Origin: Lachnospiraceae bacterium
GTDB taxonomy: Bacteria; Bacillota; Clostridia; Lachnospirales; Lachnospiraceae
Reading direction: 5' to 3'
Length of the DNA: 55,993 bases
NCBI GenBank assembly: GCA_018056425.1
Contig: JAGPFR010000014.1
Span: forward strand, 1-55,993
Below are positions 18,575 to 26,297 of this stretch, in pieces. The notes beneath the pieces are model-generated. The model was given only the letters and a program-made list of their open reading frames with translations. It was not told where the DNA came from and did not search any database. Both the position numbers and the translations under genes were made by a program. Each line of letters begins with the position of its first letter. Position 1 is the first letter of the stretch.

Positions 18575-19837
18575 TTACTCCACGAGTACGGGATTTTCAT
18601 CTACTACCCAGGGAAGTCCGTATTCATTAAGCATTTCCATGTAAGGATCGGGATCAAACTGATCTGTGGTAAATACACCGGGCTTTTTCCAGATTCCCTT
18701 TGCTACAAGAGCGGTACCGATCATTGCGGGGACACCGGTTGTATAGCTGATAGCCTGGCTGCCGAGCTCCTTATAGCATTCCTGATGGTCGCATACATTG
18801 TAGATGTAGATCTTACGTTCTTTGCCGTCCTTTTTTCCGGTAAAGATACATCCGATGTTGGTCTTACCTACGGTTCTGGGGCCGAGGCTTGCAGGATCGG
18901 GAAGAAGAGCTTTGAGGAACTGAATGGGAACGATCTCATGTCCTTCGAAATTGATGGGGCTTGTTGAGAGCATACCCACATTCTCAAGGCACTTCATATG
19001 TGTTAAATAGCTTTGTCCGAAGGTCATGAAGAATCTGATCCTCTTAACATTCGGGAAATTTCTTCCGAGAGCTTCGATCTCCTCGTGGTGAAGAAGGTAC
19101 ATGTCCTTTTCTCCGACCTGATCGAAGTTATATACTCTCTTAATTTCCATGGGCTTTGTTTCAACCCACTTGCCGTTTTCCATGTAGCTTCCGTTTGCGG
19201 AAACTTCGCGAAGATTGATCTCGGGGTTAAAGTTTGTAGCAAAAGGATATCCGTGATCTCCGCCGTTACAGTCCAGAATATCGATGGTATCGATCTCGTC
19301 AAAATAATGCTTTGCGGCATATGCGGTAAATACGCTTGTGACACCGGGATCAAAGCCTGTTCCGAGAAGTGCGGTAAGTCCCGCTTCCTTGAAACGATCT
19401 TCATAAGCCCACTGCCAGCTGTAATCAAAGTATGCGGTAAAGCCCTTTTCCTTGCAGCGCTTTTCGTAAACGGCTCTCCACTCGGGATTGTCCGTATCTT
19501 CGGGCTCATAGTTAGCGGTATCGACGTAGTCCACCTTGCTCTCAAGGCAGGCATCCATGATGGCAAGATCCTGATAAGGAAGTGCAACATTCAGAACAAC
19601 ATCGGGCTTATAAAAACTGATAAGCTTAACAAGCTCATCCTTGGAATCCGCATCAACCGTAGCTGTTGTGATCTTGACGGTAGTTCCCGCTTTCTCTATT
19701 TTCTCTTTAAGGTCAATACACTTGCTTGCGGTTCTGCTGGCGATCATGATCTCAGTGAAAGTCTCGCTGTTCTGACAGCACTTCTGGATTGCAACCTGTG
19801 CAACTCCTCCGCAACCTATAACCAGTAATCTGCTCAT
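18575..19837 (-). CDS. Carboxy(nor)spermidine synthase, saccharopine dehydrogenase family
   Basis: NADPH enzyme that condenses putrescine with L-aspartate semialdehyde to carboxyspermidine (CASDH, often annotated lys1-like). The Rossmann motif GCGGVAQVA is at residues 8-16. Further family blocks are VALPYQDLAIMDACLE, GTGFDPGVTSVFTAY near 160 and the DCNGGDHGYPFATNFNPEI segment. Next to nspC this identity is much more likely than lysine metabolism. 420 residues, full length. Fourth from the end in the operon. Confidence 0.92.
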   Translation of the reverse strand: MSRLLVIGCGGVAQVAIQKCCQNSETFTEIMIASRTASKCIDLKEKIEKAGTTVKITTATVDADSKDELVKLISFYKPDVVLNVALPYQDLAIMDACLESKVDYVDTANYEPEDTDNPEWRAVYEKRCKEKGFTAYFDYSWQWAYEDRFKEAGLTALLGTGFDPGVTSVFTAYAAKHYFDEIDTIDILDCNGGDHGYPFATNFNPEINLREVSANGSYMENGKWVETKPMEIKRVYNFDQVGEKDMYLLHHEEIEALGRNFPNVKRIRFFMTFGQSYLTHMKCLENVGMLSTSPINFEGHEIVPIQFLKALLPDPASLGPRTVGKTNIGCIFTGKKDGKERKIYIYNVCDHQECYKELGSQAISYTTGVPAMIGTALVAKGIWKKPGVFTTDQFDPDPYMEMLNEYGLPWVVDENPVLVE

Positions 19838-19848
19838 ATCAAATCTCC

Positions 19849-20715
19849 TTACTCTTCTTCCATCAACATATCTTCGACATACTTGGGAAGCATAAATGCT
19901 CCCTTGTGTAAGTGTGTTGTGTAATACCAGGTTTTTATCTTTCTCTTTTCCCAGCGCTCGGGATCGAAGTCCTTCAGCGGATGGTATTTCTTAGATGCAA
20001 AACCAAACAGCCAGTAACCTGCGGGACATGTGGGAATGTGTGCCTGATAAACTCTTGTTATGGGGAAGGACTTGCATACCTTCCTGTGCATGGCCCTGCA
20101 GTTTTCCTCATCCTCATCAAAAAACGGGCTTCCGTGCTGGTAAACCATGATGCCGTCTTCGTGAAGAGCCTTGAAGCAGTTGCCGTAAAACTCTTTGGTG
20201 AAAAGTCCTGCCTCATGTCCGAGAGGATCGGTTGCATCATTGATGATAAGGTCGTATTTATCCTTGCATCTTCTGAGGAATCTGAGGCCATCCTCGTAAT
20301 AGATCCTTACTCTTACATCCTCAAGTCCGATGGCATTGTCGGGGAAATATTTACGGCATACATCCACGAACATCTTGTCCGGCTCCGCGATATCTATAAC
20401 CTCGATCTCTTTGTAGTGGGAAAGCTCTCTTGCAACGCCTCCGTCTCCTCCACCAATCACGAGAACTCTTTTTACATCGGGATGAACTGCCATGGGAACA
20501 TGCACGATCATCTCATCATAAGTAAACTCTTCCTGCTCGGAAAAGATAACATTACCGTTGGAGGTAAGAAACTTGCCGAACTCGGGAGAATCAAAAACAT
20601 CTATTCTTCTGAATTCACTGGTTCCGCTGTAGAGGTGCTGATCAACGCGGATAGCCATCTTCACGTTGGAAGTGTGCATCTCTTCAAACCAGTATTCCAT
20701 CTGATTTTTAGCCAT
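19849..20715 (-). CDS. speE: Spermidine synthase homologue (aminopropyltransferase)
   Basis: A Rossmann-fold methyltransferase-like protein of the SpeE family, which normally moves an aminopropyl group from decarboxylated SAM to putrescine. GGGDGG is at 88-93; catalytic Asp160 and Asp163 lie in NDATDP. The ribose-binding VEID motif reads AEPD (110-113), and the usual GPA after the catalytic block reads GHE. No speD is in the window, although the enzyme sits in an operon with the alternative carboxyspermidine route. The real donor or acceptor may differ from the textbook one; this is inference. Confidence 0.88.
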   Translation of the reverse strand: MAKNQMEYWFEEMHTSNVKMAIRVDQHLYSGTSEFRRIDVFDSPEFGKFLTSNGNVIFSEQEEFTYDEMIVHVPMAVHPDVKRVLVIGGGDGGVARELSHYKEIEVIDIAEPDKMFVDVCRKYFPDNAIGLEDVRVRIYYEDGLRFLRRCKDKYDLIINDATDPLGHEAGLFTKEFYGNCFKALHEDGIMVYQHGSPFFDEDEENCRAMHRKVCKSFPITRVYQAHIPTCPAGYWLFGFASKKYHPLKDFDPERWEKRKIKTWYYTTHLHKGAFMLPKYVEDMLMEEE

Positions 20716-20739
20716 AGTTTCTGCCTTTCGATTCGCTCC

Positions 20740-22188
20740 TTACTTCAGTACACAAAGCTCCGATATATCTTCGCTTTCGGGTCCCTGCATGGAACAGCCT
20801 TTTTCTTTGGCTGCTTTTATATATTCAAGTATCTCGCTTGTTATCTCCTCACCGGGTGCAAGTATCGGGATTCCCGGGGGATAACACATAACCGACTCGG
20901 CACAGATTCTGCCTACAGTCTCGTCCAGGGGAAGTTTTATTTTCTCTGCATAAAATGCTTCCTGAGGTGTTGCCTTTACTATAGGAGTAACATACTCTGC
21001 GGAAAAGAAATTCTCCTGAGGCCTTGAATAAAGTCTTGCGATATCATCAAGTGCTCCCGCAAGGCGCTCGATATCCTGAAGCCTGTCACCGATCGAGATA
21101 TATGCAAGAACATTTGAGAGATCACCGAACTCCATCTGAATGTCGTACTCTTCGCGGAGAAGGTCATATACCTCGATTCCGGTAAGTCCTATTCCTCTTG
21201 TGTTTATTACAAGTTTGGTCTCATCGAATGCATATACGCTTCCGCCGTTTATAAGTTCCGAGCCGAACGCATAATATCCTTCGATCTCATTGATCTCGCT
21301 TCTGGCATACTGAGCCATCTCACAAACCTTGGCAAAGCTTTCTTTTCCGTGAAGGGCGAGATTTCTGCGGCTTATGTCAAGACTTCCGAGAAGCAGATAG
21401 GAAGCACTTGTTGTCTGTGTAAGATTGATAATGTTGCTGACATATCCCTCGTTTACACCCTCTCCGATAAGAAGAAGCGAACTTTGCGTTAGAGATCCGC
21501 CTGATTTATGCATGGATACAGCTGACATATCGGCGCCTGCTGCCATACCGTTAAGAGGCAGATTGTCACCAAAATACAGATGAGTTCCGTGTGCTTCATC
21601 AACCAGAGCAAGCATGCCGTTTTCATGGGCAAGATTTACTATGGACTGAAGATCGGAACAAATGCCGTAATAAGAAGGATTGTTGATAAGGATGGCTTTG
21701 GCATCGGGATTCTCCCTTACAGCCTTTCTGACATCCTCTATCTCCATTCCGAGAGGGATACCCAGAGCGGTATCGACCTTCGGATCTATATATACGGGTA
21801 TAGCACCGCACAGAACGAGTGCGTTGATCGCGCTTTTATGTACATTTCTGGGCATAATGATCTTATCGCCCCTTTTGCAGGCGGTAAAGACCATACTCTG
21901 AACAGCTCCGGTGGTTCCTCCCACCATAAAGAAAGCATGTGCCGCACCAAAGGCATCGGCCGCAAGCTCTTCTGCTTCCTTGATAACAGATACCGGATGG
22001 CACAGATTATCAAGCGGTTTCATTGAATTAACATCTATCTCGACACACTGCTGTCCGAGAAAGTCAACCAAACCTTTATTTCCGCGTCCCCTCTTATGAC
22101 CGGGAACATCGAAAGGTACCACTCTGAGACGTCTGAACTTCTCGAGGGCGCTATAGAGCGGAACCTCCTGCTGCTTAGAATTATCCAT
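20740..22188 (-). CDS. speA: Arginine decarboxylase (Orn/Lys/Arg decarboxylase, AAT fold)
   Basis: PLP enzyme making agmatine from arginine, the entry step of the operon. From the ATG at 22188 the product has 482 residues. Features are PFDVPGHKRG at 25-34, GTTGAVQSM near 91-99, DEAHG at 197-201, the PLP lysine Lys228 in SMHKSGGSLTQSS, and the YPPGIPILAPGE block near the end, typical of the Bacillus SpeA/YaaO type. A GTG at 22212 gives eight more residues, but its spacing to AGGG is too short. Lysine or ornithine as substrate cannot be excluded by eye; the aguA and aguB neighbours favour arginine. Confidence 0.92.
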   Translation of the reverse strand: MDNSKQQEVPLYSALEKFRRLRVVPFDVPGHKRGRGNKGLVDFLGQQCVEIDVNSMKPLDNLCHPVSVIKEAEELAADAFGAAHAFFMVGGTTGAVQSMVFTACKRGDKIIMPRNVHKSAINALVLCGAIPVYIDPKVDTALGIPLGMEIEDVRKAVRENPDAKAILINNPSYYGICSDLQSIVNLAHENGMLALVDEAHGTHLYFGDNLPLNGMAAGADMSAVSMHKSGGSLTQSSLLLIGEGVNEGYVSNIINLTQTTSASYLLLGSLDISRRNLALHGKESFAKVCEMAQYARSEINEIEGYYAFGSELINGGSVYAFDETKLVINTRGIGLTGIEVYDLLREEYDIQMEFGDLSNVLAYISIGDRLQDIERLAGALDDIARLYSRPQENFFSAEYVTPIVKATPQEAFYAEKIKLPLDETVGRICAESVMCYPPGIPILAPGEEITSEILEYIKAAKEKGCSMQGPESEDISELCVLK

Positions 22189-22213
22189 TTCACAACCCCA
22201 TAACGATCGCACT

Positions 22214-22227
22214 TACCCTAAAGGGTA
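22214..22227. promoter_or_regulatory. Palindrome TACCCTAAAGGGTA in the speA leader
   Basis: Perfect 6-base arms at 22214-22227, just downstream of the predicted transcription start of the polyamine operon. Operator or leader hairpin. Confidence 0.45.
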
Positions 22228-22238
22228 CAACTCAGTAC

Positions 22239-22267
22239 ATTTTACTGTTTTTATGCGGTTTTTACAA
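22239..22267 (-). promoter_or_regulatory. Promoter of the polyamine operon
   Basis: On the minus strand TTGTAA (22267-22262), a 17-base spacer and TAAAAT (22244-22239), about 50 bases before speA. No other clear promoter is seen inside the tightly packed operon. Confidence 0.75.
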
Positions 22268-22343
22268 TGAAATATGTGATTTTATGCCTTGGTCAGATAA
22301 TAACTGTTCTTGATTGGACTTTTCCGGTCGTTTTCTGCGGTGT

Positions 22344-22489
22344 GGGCTAATAAGTTGAAGTTTCTGAGGGGTATATTAGCCCACCTCAGTTGCCAAGAGG
22401 GCTCTAAGCCGGGATTGGGCTAATAGATTGCATTTTCTGAGGATTTTATTAGCCCCCTCAGTTGCTAAAGAAGCGCTGAAACTCGCATG
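22344..22489. repeat. Two tandem 73-bp copies, each with GGGCTAATA...TATTAGCCC hairpin
   Basis: Copy 1 begins at 22344 and copy 2 at 22417, a period of exactly 73. Each has GGGCTAATA, a TTTCTGAGG centre, then TATTAGCCC, then CCTCAGTTGC followed by a diverged tail. The stretch between speA and the PAS gene holds nothing else recognisable. Two copies with internal symmetry do not make a CRISPR; a small structured RNA or REP-like element is more likely. Confidence 0.75.
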
Positions 22490-22502
22490 AGGCTATAAAT
22501 GA

Positions 22503-22877
22503 TCAAATGTTGTACATCTTCATGGTTTCACGATTTCGGTACTCGTGCTTTTCATAATAAGCGATCAATTCGCCGTCATCATTTCTGAGTGCTACCATAT
22601 ACACATCTTTGTTTTCTTTTTCATTATAAGACGTGTACACTATGTTGTTATCCTTAGATTCCTTGAACCACTCCAGCACCTTAAGGATCATTTCTCGTGA
22701 TTTTTCATTATGGCAATTAAGGAGGCTTTGTCCGACCAAGTTCTTACCGCCCCACTTCTCATATCTGCTGATTGCCACCGGATTCATATAGATGATCTTA
22801 TGGTCAAGGTCACAGATAACTACAGCAGCCTTATCCGCTTCAAGAACACTTTTATATACAACGTTAAGATCAGTCAT
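22503..22877 (-). CDS. Single PAS-domain protein
   Basis: A 124-residue protein that is little more than one PAS domain: DKAAVVICDLDHKIIYMNPVA at the start, then SLLNCHNEKSREMILKVLEWF and the final strands DVYMVALRNDDGELIAYYEKHEYR. No output domain, so it may be a stand-alone sensor or an accessory subunit. AAGGGAG precedes the ATG. It begins 12 bases after the possible small ORF upstream, so it is probably cotranscribed with the islet genes. Confidence 0.78.
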   Translation of the reverse strand: MTDLNVVYKSVLEADKAAVVICDLDHKIIYMNPVAISRYEKWGGKNLVGQSLLNCHNEKSREMILKVLEWFKESKDNNIVYTSYNEKENKDVYMVALRNDDGELIAYYEKHEYRNRETMKMYNI

Positions 22878-22889
22878 AATTTATCTCCC

Positions 22890-23036
22890 TTACCATACTT
22901 CAATGGTCTGTTTAAACACATCTACCCCGTCTTTGCCTGAAGTGATAGTGATTTTACTGGGAACAACGCTTTTACCTTTGTATTCGGGTTCACAATTAAA
23001 GGATTTAGCCTTTCCAATACTTGAACTCATATCCAT
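22890..23036 (-). CDS. Possible small ORF (48 residues)
   Basis: Reads MDMSSSIGKAKSFNCEPEYK onward and ends VDVFKQTIEVW before TAA, 12 bases upstream of the PAS gene. It overlaps the end of the 100-residue ORF by about 30 bases in another frame and has no clear ribosome site. It resembles the last part of a larger protein more than a complete one. It may be a relic of a displaced gene. Confidence 0.3.
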   Translation of the reverse strand: MDMSSSIGKAKSFNCEPEYKGKSVVPSKITITSGKDGVDVFKQTIEVW

Positions 23037-23307
23037 CTTCAGGATTTCCGACTTCATATCCCACTGCTTCGGAAAGTCGCTTAATTAAATCAGAACACCA
23101 TTCGGTCCATATACCATCAGGCATTGTTCCGTATATCTGAAGTCCGCCGGGTTCCACGGACGCTACAATATCTATATCATCACCTTTCCAGTGGGGACCG
23201 CAATCATAACCGCTCCAATATGGCATGCTTTCATATACTTTTCCTATTTTATCCCATATATCCTGAGGAGCCGTGTAATGTATGTTTAATATAATTTCCT
23301 GTTCCAT
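23005..23307 (-). CDS. Hypothetical 100-residue protein, immunity-like
   Basis: Not recognised. A small acidic soluble protein rich in Trp, Tyr and Gly (YWSGYDCGPHWKGDDIDIVA, TMPDGIWTEWCSDLI). It has no signal peptide or membrane segment. Composition, size and neighbours resemble immunity proteins of polymorphic toxin systems, but no toxin is seen. Ribosome site is modest. Confidence 0.55.
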   Translation of the reverse strand: MEQEIILNIHYTAPQDIWDKIGKVYESMPYWSGYDCGPHWKGDDIDIVASVEPGGLQIYGTMPDGIWTEWCSDLIKRLSEAVGYEVGNPEDGYEFKYWKG

Positions 23308-23320
23308 TATTCTTCCGTTT

Positions 23321-23878
23321 CTATTTAATCAAATATATTTCTTCCTTAGGAAGCAGATTGTCGATGGATTCTCCTGCCAATCGCAATCTGTTCAGATTTT
23401 TAACATAATCCGTTATATCCGTAATACTGACAATCCATTCATTAACATATTCGTATAAAGCCTTTCCTCTCAGACCAAGCTGAAGTGAACGATAAAGCAG
23501 ATTTTTTCCGTTGATATCTTTTTCGGGATCCCATTGCACTCTGACATCAGATGCTTTTACAAGTTCCTGCCACTTCTCTTTTGAAATACCGAGGCTTTCC
23601 GAATAGGACGATATAACAGCAGAAGTCACAGCCTTGTCAAAACCATCCCTGGTAATATCTATGGCTAATATATGCTCCTGGTTTTCTTTTTCACCCCAGC
23701 CGCAGCGATACATCATCCATAAAAAGGAAGGCTTGATCCAAGTCATTCGGTTCATGCTGAAATGAGAACCGAATGTTCCGAGGCTTACGGCTTCTTCTGC
23801 TATTTGTTTGTTATACGCCTGATATACCCTTATTGTTTTATCAGTATAACCGGCACGTATTTCCATGAATTCATGCAT
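23321..23878 (-). CDS. DUF4291 family protein
   Basis: A 185-residue protein with the characteristic DUF4291 blocks: IRVYQAYNKQIAEEAV near 16-31, MNRMTWIKPSFLWMMYRCGW near 42-61, and LAIDITRDGFD. The family is widespread in bacteria and fungi with unknown function. The start is the ATG at 23878; Met5 is also possible. It ends 13 bases before the 100-residue ORF, so both probably share a transcript. Confidence 0.85.
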   Translation of the reverse strand: MHEFMEIRAGYTDKTIRVYQAYNKQIAEEAVSLGTFGSHFSMNRMTWIKPSFLWMMYRCGWGEKENQEHILAIDITRDGFDKAVTSAVISSYSESLGISKEKWQELVKASDVRVQWDPEKDINGKNLLYRSLQLGLRGKALYEYVNEWIVSITDITDYVKNLNRLRLAGESIDNLLPKEEIYLIK

Positions 23879-23952
23879 AATGCATAATTTTTCCTATTCT
23901 TAAATTCGTTATATAAGTTCAAATTAACCCCCGGCAAAATTGTCATTATTAG

Positions 23953-24954
23953 CTAAAAATTATGCCAATCATTGATACACAATTCCTCATCCAGAACACC
24001 ATACGCTCCACACAGGATTGCGTTATCAAAATCATCGGAACACTGGAATGATATTTCACCATCATGAAGACCGATACACTCAGGAATGATATTTGCAAGA
24101 AATGCATCGAAATTAAACATCGGATAAAATGATTTCAGAACGGTCAATATATGTCCCTTGGGAATACTGCCATCATTGGGTGTTTCAAGGTAAGGAGACA
24201 GATTATTTAATCCCTCTCTGACCGGATTATAGATCTCTGCAATATCCTCCTCATTGCCATAGAAAAGTTTATCCTCAATAAACAGATCATCTATAACAGT
24301 GAAATTACATTCGCAGCTGTCCATATCCATAAAAACATGCAGCAAAAATGCTCCGTTTATATTCTCTATATTGCAACTTATCTTACCGACAAAATCATTG
24401 AAATAGCGATTTAAGAACGCAATAAGTTCTTCGTCAGAGCAATCCTCATCAAGATTATCGGAGACGATATCCCATTCTCTGATATCCTCCAACGTATCAT
24501 CAATCTCTATCTGTGAGCCTTCGAACAAACCTATATAACCAAGATCAATACTTCCGGAGATTTTCAACTCATCATCTTCCAAAAATATATTAATTCCGGA
24601 ACCGGAGTTTTTTTCTTCAAACGCTTCCCCAAAATCATCCGGAATCAGCTCGATTTCATACTCAGATCCCAACTCCTCGCATAAGGCTTCATATGCTTCT
24701 TGGGTCGATTCTCTAAAGTCTTCAATTTGCTCCTTATTCCACAGAAGATCCCCGTTTGATTTTTCAAAATCCATAGACAATTGATAGAAGTCTATCAAAG
24801 CATCCAGAATCTCTTTTAAATCATCGGATATAGACAAATCATGTGTCCCGATGGGATAGCTGCCAAACTTCTCTTTTGCTTCATCGTTGGCACTCCATAC
24901 ACACGTGCCGCTTCCCCAATCAAACATAAACTCCAGTTTATACTTCGGTGTCAC
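23953..24954 (-). CDS. Hypothetical acidic 333-residue protein, possibly immunity-type
   Basis: Not assigned to a family. It begins LEFMFDWGSGTCVWSANDEA, a type of opening I associate with immunity-like proteins. It is very rich in Asp and Glu and has no membrane segment. The start is a GTG at 24954 with GAGGGGG 8 bases upstream; its first base is shared with the stop of the remnant ORF before it, so translation was probably coupled. More A+T-rich than the flanking housekeeping genes, as expected for an acquired islet. Confidence 0.6.
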   Translation of the reverse strand: MTPKYKLEFMFDWGSGTCVWSANDEAKEKFGSYPIGTHDLSISDDLKEILDALIDFYQLSMDFEKSNGDLLWNKEQIEDFRESTQEAYEALCEELGSEYEIELIPDDFGEAFEEKNSGSGINIFLEDDELKISGSIDLGYIGLFEGSQIEIDDTLEDIREWDIVSDNLDEDCSDEELIAFLNRYFNDFVGKISCNIENINGAFLLHVFMDMDSCECNFTVIDDLFIEDKLFYGNEEDIAEIYNPVREGLNNLSPYLETPNDGSIPKGHILTVLKSFYPMFNFDAFLANIIPECIGLHDGEISFQCSDDFDNAILCGAYGVLDEELCINDWHNF

Positions 24955-25115
24955 TATACATCCCCCTCGTCCCGTAGGATTTTCTTTTCTATAGAGTCCA
25001 GATATTCAAGAAGCTGTTCATCGGACAATACCGCATGGCCAGTTTTATCAGCTCGCAGATCGCATCTAAATCCTGTCTTGTTCCCAATCTGTATTCCATT
25101 TCGGTTATCCTCTAT
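24954..25115 (-). pseudogene. Frameshifted small gene or gene remnant
   Basis: An ATG at 25099 with AGAGGA upstream reads MEYRLGTRQDLDAICELIK in one frame and soon stops (24989). The next frame reads KTGHAVLSDEQLLEYLDS and on to ...LRDEGDV before a TAG at 24956-24954. Joining the two at the AAAA run (a -1 shift) gives a coherent 48-residue sequence. Either a one-base deletion, a sequencing error or a programmed shift is possible. The N-terminus looks like that of a GNAT acetyltransferase, but nothing more of that domain follows. Confidence 0.4.
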
Positions 25116-25125
25116 TTATCAGAGT

Positions 25126-25160
25126 AAAAAAGGCGAGTCAAAGGAAGCCCTCGACTCGCC
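25126..25160 (-). terminator. Terminator of the traX-like gene
   Basis: Minus strand: GGCGAGTC (25160-25153) pairs with GACTCGCC (25139-25132), followed by TTTTTT. It separates the housekeeping run from the accessory islet. Confidence 0.82.
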
Positions 25161-25166
25161 GGAATA

Positions 25167-26297
25167 TTAAAATCCCAAAATAAAATATCTCACAAGGAAC
25201 AGCAGAAACAGATGCACCGGATAGAATGCATAGAAGAAATACTTCATCTGTCTTCCTCGTTTTCCGTTGTAGAATCTTACGAAAAGGAGATCAAGGAATG
25301 CCACACCTTCAAACAGATTCATTGTGGTAAGAGCAGTAACTCCCCAGACGAATCCGTTGCTTCTTGCATTTCGGAATGCATAGATGGCGATTACCGCGAG
25401 CACTCCCCACCCGCCGTAGTCGGTGTGCATAACCTCAGCCAGTGTAAAGAAGAACAAAGTAGCAAAGAGTGCCACCGATAATTTGATCTTCTTTTCCTCA
25501 TCCCATTTATGTGTAACAGGGATATACGCCGCAATGCCTCCGATAAATCCCAATATCAAAGTCGGAATCAATTCGCTGATAGGGAGGAACATGGCAAGGA
25601 TCATACCGGCAACGGACAGCATACTGGTTACGGCTGCGAGTGCGCCCAGCACTCCCGCTATGACAACTCCGATCTTACCCAGGAACTTATAGAAGCCGCC
25701 CAAACTGTCTGCGTCCTTATGTCTGACATAATCGATGCAGGCAAGTGCGGATACTCCGAGGAACAAAGTAAAAAATACATTCTGATGGTTAAGTCCGATC
25801 TCCGCAAAGAATGCAAGATCGAAGGGAACATCGGATATCAGTGCAAAGATAAAAAGTCTGACAAGATACTTCTTTACATTTCTGGTATGAAGGAAGCCTT
25901 CAACAAGCAGGAAACAAAATATGGGGAAGGCGATTCTTCCTATCGCTCTTAAGAGCATATCAATGCTCTGAACCGCAACCAGATTACCCATCCACTCAGC
26001 CCATAACCCGGGTACTTTTGAAGTGATGAGGTCCCTGCAATAATCCGCGCCGTTTGCATTCAAAATATTCATATAGTGCTCGATCACAGCAGCCCCTACG
26101 TGGTCTATGAACATAGTGACTATAGCAATGATCTTAAGAGTGCTTCCGGTAATACCTTTTCCTGTCTTCATTCTGTCAGGCTCGGGGACAACCTTTACGA
26201 CATCACCCTTCTGAACTCCCGCTTCATCTGCGCCGTAAGGGCTGACCTTCTCGGAAGCTGTTTCTTCGGTTAATATCTCTTTATTCTCCTCGTTCAT
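25167..26297 (-). CDS. TraX-like integral membrane protein
   Basis: A 376-residue protein with an acidic, soluble N-terminal ~50 residues and then about eight to nine hydrophobic helices. The start of the membrane part, STLKIIAIVTMFIDHVGAAVIEHY, and the block LRAIGRIAFPIFCFLLVEGFLHTRNVKKY are typical of TraX family proteins. In F plasmid TraX acetylates pilin; chromosomal homologues are of unknown function and are probably O-acyltransferase-like. It overlaps engB by 17 bases. No conjugation gene is near. Confidence 0.88.
   Translation of the reverse strand: MNEENKEILTEETASEKVSPYGADEAGVQKGDVVKVVPEPDRMKTGKGITGSTLKIIAIVTMFIDHVGAAVIEHYMNILNANGADYCRDLITSKVPGLWAEWMGNLVAVQSIDMLLRAIGRIAFPIFCFLLVEGFLHTRNVKKYLVRLFIFALISDVPFDLAFFAEIGLNHQNVFFTLFLGVSALACIDYVRHKDADSLGGFYKFLGKIGVVIAGVLGALAAVTSMLSVAGMILAMFLPISELIPTLILGFIGGIAAYIPVTHKWDEEKKIKLSVALFATLFFFTLAEVMHTDYGGWGVLAVIAIYAFRNARSNGFVWGVTALTTMNLFEGVAFLDLLFVRFYNGKRGRQMKYFFYAFYPVHLFLLFLVRYFILGF

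Noticed and set aside
19013-19828. 271-codon plus-strand frame opposite the carboxyspermidine dehydrogenase
   Set aside because: Mirror frame of a strongly conserved gene; no family resemblance.
18575-19837. Lysine-pathway saccharopine dehydrogenase
   Set aside because: Pairing with nspC in a polyamine operon makes carboxyspermidine synthase far more likely.
19912-21027. Long plus-strand open frame (371 codons) opposite speE and speA
   Set aside because: Antisense shadow of two well-identified genes; its translation is Cys/Ile/Leu-rich with no domain and no ribosome site.
22344-22489. CRISPR array
   Set aside because: Only two units, each internally symmetrical, with no constant repeat/variable spacer pattern and no cas genes.
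25167-26297. Conjugation module because of TraX similarity
   Set aside because: No relaxase, coupling protein or pilin gene nearby; chromosomal TraX-like proteins are common as single genes.
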